Positions 6,420 to 10,993 of a stretch of DNA of 10,993 nt are shown here, in pieces (the first letter of the stretch is position 1; every line of letters begins with the position of its first letter). A model generated the notes under the pieces. The model worked only from the letters and a program-made list of their open reading frames with translations. It was not told the origin of the DNA and made no database searches. The stretch comes from Clostridiales bacterium (GTDB lineage: Bacteria > Bacillota > Clostridia > Lachnospirales > Lachnospiraceae), in NCBI GenBank assembly GCA_019423835.1, contig JAHZAR010000003.1:54098-65090 (forward strand), given 5' to 3'. A program made the translations under genes and the position numbers.

Positions 6420-6557
6420 CTGAACCTCCAGACATTCGAAATCTCTCTCCTGTATACAGCAGCCGCAAACACAGGGTGGCTGCCGGACTCTCTCACCTCT
6501 GCACGCTCTTTCCCCGTTTTTCCCCGAAGAGCTTTTGAGCTTGCAGATATATAGATT

Positions 6558-6586
6558 ATTATAATCGCGGAAAACCATCTCCGCAA
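6558..6586 (-). promoter_or_regulatory. Promoter of the CAP protein/ZIP transporter operon
   Basis: On the minus strand TTGCGG (6586-6581) and a perfect TATAAT (6563-6558) are separated by 17 bases. The start would be near 6550, leaving a leader of about 130 bases. Confidence 0.65.
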
Positions 6587-6710
6587 TCAGCTTCTTTCTT
6601 ACATATTTCTTTCAGCATCTGCTCCGGACGTTTTTTCCAACTATGTTCCAATCACGCAACTGGACTGATTATTTTTCACTTTTCTGGCTATTTTTTATCA
6701 GTCTGTATCC

Positions 6711-6719
6711 TGTTATACT
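6711..6719 (+). promoter_or_regulatory. Extended -10 promoter of the pyridoxal kinase gene
   Basis: TGTTATACT combines an upstream TG with a five-of-six -10 box. The -35 position (6691-6696) is only TTTTTT. The predicted start near 6726 gives a leader of about 90 bases before the ATG. Confidence 0.45.
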
Positions 6720-6815
6720 CTTGTCATCGATTACAATAGAGCTGCAGCGGAATCCCCACCAGACCTTTTCCTGAGGCGGATTCCCATGACAGGTAAAATT
6801 AGGAGGACTAAACCA

Positions 6816-7661
6816 ATGAAACGAATTATCACATTGCAGGATATTTCCTGCGTAGGGCGCTGTTCTATCACTGTAGCCCTGCCCATTCTCTCTGCTATGG
6901 GCGTGGAGTGCGGGATTCTTCCAACAGCCGTATTATCCACCCACACTATGTTTAAAACCTTCACCTGCAAGGATCTGTCAGATCAGATTGAACCGATTTC
7001 CGATGCCTGGGAAAAGGAGCAAATCACCTTTGACAGCATTTACACCGGATATCTGGCTTCCGGCGACCAATGCCATCAGATCTGTCAGTTTTTTGACCGC
7101 TTCGGTACCGAGGACAATCTGATTCTGGTAGATCCGGCCATGGCGGACAATGGAAAGCTGTATGCCGCCTTTGATGATACCTTTCCGGCAGAAATGGCCA
7201 GGGTCTGCTCCAAGGCAGATATCATTCTTCCCAATATCACAGAGGCCTGTCTGCTCACTGGTACGCCCTATCAGACCGAATATGGGCCGGACTATATCCG
7301 CTCCCTGATGGAAAAGCTTTTGGAGCTGGGCTGCAAAACTGCCGTCCTCACCGGTGTCAGCTACCAGCCGGATCAGCTGGGCGTGGCCTATCTAGACCGC
7401 AGCGGAAAGGAGTTTTCCTATTTTACCCGCCGCTGTCCCCAGAGCTTCCACGGAACGGGAGATCTGTACTCCTCCACCGTACTCGGCGGACTGATGCGGG
7501 GATTAGATTTAGGCGATGCTCTGGCCCTGGCGGCAGATTTTGTAGTAATCTGCATTGAGGCAACCGCTGCCTCCGAGTCTGCAAGATGGTACGGAGTGGA
7601 GTTTGAATCACAGATTCCGAAGCTGTGCCAGATGCTGGAGGAGCGGCTGGCTAAGGCTTAA
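6816..7661 (+). CDS. Pyridoxal/pyridoxamine kinase (PdxK/PdxY type, ribokinase-like)
   Basis: The 281-residue cytosolic enzyme phosphorylates pyridoxal, pyridoxamine or pyridoxine with ATP to salvage vitamin B6. The N-terminus MKRIITLQDISCVGRCSITV matches the substrate-binding start of the family. DPAMADNGKLY (106-116), NITEA (130-134), LTGVSY (178-183) and the catalytic FHGTGD (211-216, base Asp216) follow in the usual order. The length is normal. AGGAGG at 6801-6806 fixes the ATG at 6816; an in-frame ATG at 6786 lies before this site and adds residues foreign to the family. It stands as a single gene. PdxK, PdxY and related bacterial pyridoxamine kinases are hard to separate by eye, so I give no symbol. 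Confidence 0.9.
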   Translation: MKRIITLQDISCVGRCSITVALPILSAMGVECGILPTAVLSTHTMFKTFTCKDLSDQIEPISDAWEKEQITFDSIYTGYLASGDQCHQICQFFDRFGTEDNLILVDPAMADNGKLYAAFDDTFPAEMARVCSKADIILPNITEACLLTGTPYQTEYGPDYIRSLMEKLLELGCKTAVLTGVSYQPDQLGVAYLDRSGKEFSYFTRRCPQSFHGTGDLYSSTVLGGLMRGLDLGDALALAADFVVICIEATAASESARWYGVEFESQIPKLCQMLEERLAKA

Positions 7662-7725
7662 AGAGCTTCACAGCGCTGCCTCCTCCGGCCGGATTAAACC
7701 GGATACCCTCCCCCAGCATGACAAG

Positions 7726-7775
7726 AGCCTGAAATGAAACGCTTGATCTCATTCCAGGCTTAATTACTCTTCTTC
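7726..7775 (+). terminator. First terminator after the pyridoxal kinase gene
   Basis: AGCCTGAAATGA (7726-7737) pairs with TCATTCCAGGCT (7749-7760) with a single A-C mismatch and an 11-base loop. An interrupted T-rich tail (7761-7776) follows. It lies 64 bases after the stop. Confidence 0.6.
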
Positions 7776-7797
7776 TCCTGAGGGTTTAAGAGCCACT

Positions 7798-7845
7798 GCT
7801 GCCAGCCAGGGTTACTGTCAAGTAATCGTTGGCAGCTTTCTTTTT
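7798..7845 (+). terminator. Second terminator after the pyridoxal kinase gene
   Basis: GCTGCCA (7798-7804) pairs with TGGCAGC (7830-7836). An inner stem GGTTACT/AGTAATC (7810-7816, 7821-7827) with one G-T pair extends it. TTTCTTTTT follows directly, a good rightward intrinsic terminator. It shields the convergent gntR gene from read-through; on the minus strand there is no T-run. Confidence 0.75.
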
Positions 7846-7936
7846 GATTTTATCTTTTTGTTTAAATGGCACCCTTTCTGTCCTGTTTTCTACTACCCGG
7901 CTGTATATAGCTGCCGTTTCCTCTCCCCACGCCCTC

Positions 7937-8656
7937 TCACATTCCGTTTGATTGGTAAATGTAGAAGGAACAGTTTTCACCGTTAAATATTTGGACTCCC
8001 ACATACAGAGGCTCATTATCCTGGGTATATGTAATAAAAAGCAGAGGAGATCCCTTGCTTACTCCTAACAGCTTTGCTTCCGAGGCAGTAGTCCTGCAAA
8101 TTCCAATCCATTTTTCTGACGCTGAAACGGTTACTTTTGCCTTTTCATGAAGAAATGAAAATAATGAATTATTATCAAATGTTTCATCTAATAAAAACGC
8201 ATATTTTATTGGAAAATAATTTTTTTCGATTGCCACAGGCTGTCCGTCTGCATATCTTAAACGTGAAATGGAAATAACCTGGCTGCCTTTCTCCAGTCCT
8301 AACAGTTTCCTGGTTTTCTCATCTGGAGATACAAGACAGTTTTCCAGCATCTTTCCCCCCGGCTCCATGCCCATATAGCGGCACATCTCCGTAAAGCTCT
8401 GAAGATTTTTCATATCCTTGGTGAATTTAGGCCTGGAAACAAAGGTTCCCTTTCCCTGTTTCTTCTCTACCAGCCCCTTTTCTACTAAGCCGCTGACAGC
8501 GCTTCTTACTGTGATAATGCTGACTCCAAAGGATTTTGCCATCTCGCTTTCAGACTGGAGTCTTTCACCTGGCTGATAAACGCCGCACCGTATTTTTTCT
8601 TCTATCTGATTCATTAACTGCACGTATAATGGGGTCACTGTCTTTCCATTCAGCAT
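7937..8656 (-). CDS. GntR-family transcriptional regulator, HutC subfamily with UTRA domain
   Basis: The 239-residue protein has an N-terminal winged helix-turn-helix (about 6-76) with the family stretch GERLQSESEMAKSFGVS, then ITVRSAVSGLVEKGLV and the wing KKQGKGTFVS. A UTRA ligand-binding domain follows (about 95-234). UTRA regulators usually bind phosphorylated sugars or amino-sugars and release DNA. The gene lies downstream of the SIS-deglycase and PfkB-kinase genes on the same strand, so it very likely controls them, with the phosphorylated substrate as inducer. It has its own promoter and a large palindrome over it, which suggests autoregulation. GAGGAA about nine bases before the ATG at 8656 supports the start. 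It resembles FrlR-type regulators in context, but I cannot confirm orthology. Its C-terminus resembles the partial regulator at the window's right edge. Confidence 0.9.
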   Translation of the reverse strand: MLNGKTVTPLYVQLMNQIEEKIRCGVYQPGERLQSESEMAKSFGVSIITVRSAVSGLVEKGLVEKKQGKGTFVSRPKFTKDMKNLQSFTEMCRYMGMEPGGKMLENCLVSPDEKTRKLLGLEKGSQVISISRLRYADGQPVAIEKNYFPIKYAFLLDETFDNNSLFSFLHEKAKVTVSASEKWIGICRTTASEAKLLGVSKGSPLLFITYTQDNEPLYVGVQIFNGENCSFYIYQSNGM

Positions 8657-8684
8657 AGCTATCGTTCCTCTATCTCTTTTTCAA

Positions 8685-8732
8685 ATAATGTTACTGGCAA
8701 AACATATTAATATGTCTCGTCAATAACATTAT
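8685..8732. promoter_or_regulatory. 48-bp nested palindrome, probable gntR operator
   Basis: The centre is the perfect 14-bp palindrome ACATATTAATATGT (8702-8715). At exactly eight bases on either side lie ATAATGTTA (8685-8693) and its perfect inverted copy TAACATTAT (8724-8732). The whole structure is symmetric around 8708.5. The right arm overlaps the gntR -10 box, and the centre covers the start of the transcript, an ideal place for autorepression by a dimer or dimer pair. Confidence 0.7.
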
Positions 8733-8756
8733 ATCTCAATCTTTTATAAAAGGCAA
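8728..8756 (-). promoter_or_regulatory. Promoter of the gntR gene
   Basis: On the minus strand TTGCCT (8756-8751) and a perfect TATAAT (8733-8728) are 17 bases apart. Transcription would start near 8720, within the nested palindrome. The gene can therefore be expressed apart from the deglycase operon upstream. Confidence 0.7.
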
Positions 8757-8797
8757 AGAATTTTCCTTATTCTTCCATGGTTTGAACAGTATTTTAC

Positions 8798-9775
8798 TTA
8801 GTACTCTACTTTCCACATATAACGTCTCTCATCCATAGAATGGCCTCTCACCTCTGCCATCTGAGCCACGTAAAATCTCTCAATCGGGATCATGACAACC
8901 GGGTTAAAGAATTCTGCTACTTCCGGCGCAATTCTGCCCTGGTTTAACTCCTTAAAATCAATGGTAATATAGTTTTCTGCATACTGCTTCAGGAACTTCA
9001 GGCATCTCTCATCTAAGGCCCTCGTTCTTCCCTCGCTCATTAAGAGTATTATCGGAAGCTGTTTATCTGTAGTCTCGAACGGCCCGTGGAAATACTCTCC
9101 TGTATGCAGGCAGACGGCATGTTTCCACTGCATTTCCATGAAATGGCAGCAGCACATGGAGTAAGCCACACCATAGTTAGGACCTGATGCCAGTACATAG
9201 AAGATCGGCTCATCCTTGTAAGTGGTTGCCCACTTCTGAGCGATTGGAAGGGCCTTCTCTTTTCCCTCTGCAACGATCTGGTCAATCTCTGTATAAGCTG
9301 CCATGGCCTTGTCATAGTTTTCGTAGTTCTCAAACTGCTTTAATAACTCAAATCCAATGCGGAGAGCATTCGCCTGGTTGGAATCGCTGTATACCTGGTC
9401 GTCTCCATTGGAGTAGGTTACAACATACTGGCCTACCTTTGCCATGCCTGTCTCCATAGAACCTGTCATGGCAATCGTCACTGCGCCTGCGGCATTGGCT
9501 GTCTTCACTGCCTCCACGGTCTCAGGTGTTGCCTTTAAAGAGCAGATCACAGCCAAGCATCTGCTGTCCAACTCCTTCGGTACAGCGTGTACAAACTCAT
9601 TGCTTGTATAGGTAGTAGCGCCAAAGGTCTTCGCCTCGCTCTGAAGCAGGTAAAGACCTGGGAAAATCGCAGCCTTAGAGCCTCCGCAGGCAACAAAATA
9701 CACATGCTTTAATCCACCCGCCCGATCCATTTTCTCCTTAATCTCTTTAACAATTTCCTTTACCGTTTTCGTCAT
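8798..9775 (-). CDS. SIS-domain sugar-amine 6-phosphate deglycase (FrlB-like)
   Basis: The 325-residue protein has two SIS (sugar isomerase) domains, one starting with FVACGGSKAA (27-36) and the second around 190-310. It aligns by eye with Escherichia coli FrlB, which splits fructoselysine 6-phosphate into glucose 6-phosphate and lysine. Shared stretches include YFVACG near the start, HTGEYFHGPFE (224-234; Glu227 and His230 fit the catalytic pair known in this deglycase family) and the ending DERRYMWKVEY. It acts in the cytosol after the PfkB kinase encoded 34 bases upstream. GGAGGG about eight bases before the ATG at 9775 sets the start. The exact substrate (fructoselysine, glucoselysine, fructose-asparagine or another Amadori product) cannot be fixed, so I give no symbol. 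No strong terminator separates it from the gntR gene. Confidence 0.85.
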   Translation of the reverse strand: MTKTVKEIVKEIKEKMDRAGGLKHVYFVACGGSKAAIFPGLYLLQSEAKTFGATTYTSNEFVHAVPKELDSRCLAVICSLKATPETVEAVKTANAAGAVTIAMTGSMETGMAKVGQYVVTYSNGDDQVYSDSNQANALRIGFELLKQFENYENYDKAMAAYTEIDQIVAEGKEKALPIAQKWATTYKDEPIFYVLASGPNYGVAYSMCCCHFMEMQWKHAVCLHTGEYFHGPFETTDKQLPIILLMSEGRTRALDERCLKFLKQYAENYITIDFKELNQGRIAPEVAEFFNPVVMIPIERFYVAQMAEVRGHSMDERRYMWKVEY

Positions 9776-9809
9776 GATTCTTCCCTCCTGTTTTTCTGTT
9801 CTTATAGCG

Positions 9810-10676
9810 CTATACCAATGCCCTTCCGTATCCAAAGGCTCCCTGCACCAGGCAGGTTTTTGCCGCGAATTCGGCGCCTGCTACCATCGCCTTTTTGATC
9901 AAGGCTCCCCGGTTTCCCTGGTCTGCCCTGTCCTGCGCCTTTTTATCCTCCAGGCTTCCAATATAGGAAAGCAAAAACGCTGCGGCAAAGGAATCGCCGG
10001 CGCCCAGGGTGTCTACCGCCTTTACCAGCCTGGGGCTTTGACTGTAAAAGATTTCTCCATCATATACCAGAGAGCCATGGCTTCCCCTTGTCGCTATAAC
10101 CATTGGGCAGCCGGCCCCGTAGATAGACTTGCAGATTTCCTCCGCCTCCTGTTCAGGTATGGAACCGCAGGACAAAAAGGCGTATCTGATATACGGAGCA
10201 GCCTGCCGAACCTTCTTTTCCTCCTTCCACTGTCCGGAAAAATCATAGGAGACCGACAGCCCCTTCTCTGCCAGCGCAGGCAGCTGGCTGTCAAAATAGC
10301 TGTTATTGCTTGTATGGATGTGTGAAAAGGTCTGAATATACTCCATATCCCCGTCCTCTAAGGTCAGGGGATGCTCCTTGGCGACTCCTCCTTTATTGCT
10401 CCCTAAAAATACTCTGTCCCCATTTTCCAGTGTCACTCTGGCATATCCGTTTTCTCCCTCATACTGTCTGCAGCGTTCATGCTTCACCCCTAATTGGTCT
10501 AACGTGGCAAGTATATGATTTGCAGCCTCATCCGATCCAAAGGTTCCCATATACGAAGAATCTGCCCCCAGCATTTTGGCATAGACAGCAAAATTCAAAG
10601 CCTGGCCCCCTGGGAACATGGTATTCAGATGTATATACTTATCGCACACATTATCTCCAATCCCGATCACTCTCAT
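9810..10676 (-). CDS. PfkB-family sugar-amine kinase (fructoselysine 6-kinase-like, FrlD type)
   Basis: The 288-residue kinase starts with VIGIGDNVCDKYIHLNTMFPGGQALNFAVY in pieces recognisable from FrlD: GDN near residue 7, the substrate-binding PGGQALN (22-28) and, late, VDTLGAGDSF (221-230) with the catalytic base Asp228. It would use ATP to phosphorylate an imported fructosyl-amine at C6, giving the substrate of the SIS deglycase encoded next. A charged segment (SLEDKKAQDRADQGNRG, 241-257) after the second active-site helix looks like an insertion compared with E. coli FrlD (about 260 residues). GGGAGGG precedes the ATG at 10676. The stop codon lies in a 12-bp palindrome, TATAGCGCTATA (9803-9814). 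It is the first gene of the cassette, under a promoter built into an A/T-only palindromic tract. PfkB family membership is certain; the FrlD role rests on similarity and on the neighbour. Confidence 0.87.
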   Translation of the reverse strand: MRVIGIGDNVCDKYIHLNTMFPGGQALNFAVYAKMLGADSSYMGTFGSDEAANHILATLDQLGVKHERCRQYEGENGYARVTLENGDRVFLGSNKGGVAKEHPLTLEDGDMEYIQTFSHIHTSNNSYFDSQLPALAEKGLSVSYDFSGQWKEEKKVRQAAPYIRYAFLSCGSIPEQEAEEICKSIYGAGCPMVIATRGSHGSLVYDGEIFYSQSPRLVKAVDTLGAGDSFAAAFLLSYIGSLEDKKAQDRADQGNRGALIKKAMVAGAEFAAKTCLVQGAFGYGRALV

Positions 10677-10694
10677 CCCCTTGCCCTCCCAGCA

Positions 10695-10731
10695 AATATA
10701 ATATTATATAATATTATATTATAATATAATA
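10695..10731. promoter_or_regulatory. Overlapping A/T-only palindromes, probable operator of the sugar-amine operon
   Basis: Bases 10694-10738 contain no G or C. Within them lie a perfect 26-bp palindrome (10695-10720, centre 10707.5) and an overlapping perfect 20-bp palindrome TATTATATTATAATATAATA (10712-10731, centre 10721.5). The second contains the -10 box of the kinase promoter and the first covers the transcript start, so a bound repressor would block initiation. Confidence 0.65.
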
Positions 10732-10751
10732 ATATTTTCCCGTTTTGTCAA
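10723..10751 (-). promoter_or_regulatory. Promoter of the PfkB kinase/deglycase operon
   Basis: On the minus strand a perfect TTGACA (10751-10746) is followed after 17 bases by TATATT (10728-10723). The predicted start is near 10716, 40 bases before the ATG. The AT-rich tract offers other -10 boxes, so the exact start is uncertain. Confidence 0.75.
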
Positions 10752-10837
10752 CACCCCGGTATACCGCAGAGCGGAAATCTCCACTCTCCTGTAAAGCTTT
10801 TTCCAACAGCCTCCTCCCCCTGATTTACGCTCCTAAT

Positions 10838-10898
10838 AAAAAATACCTGCCCGACAGAGCCAAATAAAATTTAATTCCCAGACTCTGACAGACAGGCA
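10838..10898 (-). terminator. Terminator of the regulator gene at the right edge
   Basis: On the minus strand a 16-base arm (10898-10883) pairs with 10859-10844 with one T-T mismatch and a few G-T pairs, around a 23-base AT-rich loop. ATTTTTTATTA follows. It lies 24 bases after the partial gene's stop and separates it from the kinase promoter. Confidence 0.8.
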
Positions 10899-10921
10899 AA
10901 GCGCTTATGATTTCTTTTTTG

Positions 10922-10993
10922 CTACCCCTTTCCTCTCTCATAGACATAGAAGGAAAAACATTCTCCCTTTACAAGCTGAACGCCGGCATAGAT
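10922..10993 (-). CDS. C-terminal end of a second GntR/UTRA regulator
   Basis: Only the last 23 codons and a TAG stop (10924-10922) lie in the window. The translation IYAGVQLVKGECFSFYVYERGKG matches the end of the complete GntR protein in this window (LYVGVQIFNGENCSFYIYQSNGM) at Y, GVQ, GE, SFY and Y, the pattern of the last UTRA strands. It is followed by an intrinsic terminator, as expected for a gene end. I infer a second UTRA-type regulator directly upstream of the kinase/deglycase operon on the same strand. Whether it controls this cassette or a system further right is unknown. The call rests on a short stretch, but frame, stop and terminator agree. Confidence 0.75.
   Translation of the reverse strand: MYAGVQLVKGECFSFYVYERGKG

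Larger units (their letters stand above)
6420..6815. other. Divergent intergenic region, CAP protein / pyridoxal kinase
   Basis: These 396 bases hold the CAP leader, the two outward promoters and the ribosome binding site of the kinase gene. The 150 bases between the promoters are AT-rich without a clear long palindrome. No RNA gene or supported small protein is visible. Confidence 0.6.

Noticed and set aside
7786..8016. 76-residue minus-strand frame beyond the gntR stop
   Set aside because: It overlaps the end of gntR in another frame, crosses a terminator hairpin and has no ribosome binding site.
9776..10325. 183-residue plus-strand frame over the kinase gene
   Set aside because: It is antisense to a clear PfkB kinase and shows no protein family features; it is a product of codon bias on the other strand.
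10896..10908. cre-like sequence AAAGCGCTTA for CcpA
   Set aside because: It lies between the stop and the terminator of the right-edge gene, not near a promoter, and matches only the core of the consensus.

Overview
This window looks like a chromosomal segment from an anaerobic, low-to-moderate GC member of the Clostridia, most likely Lachnospiraceae (genus not resolved). The evidence is a SEC-C-tagged methionine aminopeptidase, a secreted CAP-domain protein with aromatic cell-wall-binding repeats, GufA-type ZIP and UTRA-type GntR proteins, strong AGGAGG-like ribosome binding sites, sigma-A-like promoters and short intergenic terminators. No tRNA, rRNA, CRISPR array, insertion sequence or phage gene was seen.

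Left part (1-2714). The window opens inside a leftward four-carbon acid sugar kinase (DUF1537 family). Its N-terminus seems to lack about a dozen residues after the ADDFTGALDT motif. A 355-base gap with TGAAAC/GTTTCA palindromes and two outward promoters separates it from thrH (rightward), a phosphoserine/homoserine phosphotransferase. A 479-base gap follows, holding a possible short RNA gene and the terminator of the leftward map gene (methionine aminopeptidase).

Middle (2715-7661). Divergent from map is a two-gene operon: a shortened KdpD-like sensor kinase (DUF4118 membrane domain plus kinase core only) and a KdpE-like response regulator starting at an overlapping TTG. It converges, on a strong bidirectional terminator, with a leftward pair made of a secreted CAP protein followed by a ZIP metal transporter. 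Divergent from that pair is a pyridoxal/pyridoxamine kinase gene.

Right part (7662-10993). A leftward sugar-amine cassette contains a PfkB kinase resembling fructoselysine 6-kinase (FrlD), a SIS-domain protein resembling fructoselysine-6-phosphate deglycase (FrlB), and a GntR/UTRA repressor. The C-terminus of a second, related UTRA regulator lies at the window's right edge, just upstream of the cassette. The kinase would phosphorylate an imported Amadori-type sugar-amine and the SIS protein would split it into hexose phosphate plus amine. The exact substrate is not determined and no transporter is in view. The cassette has two striking candidate operators: a 45-base pure A/T tract of overlapping perfect palindromes at the kinase promoter, and a 48-base nested palindrome over the gntR promoter. 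These are the most unusual structures in the window.
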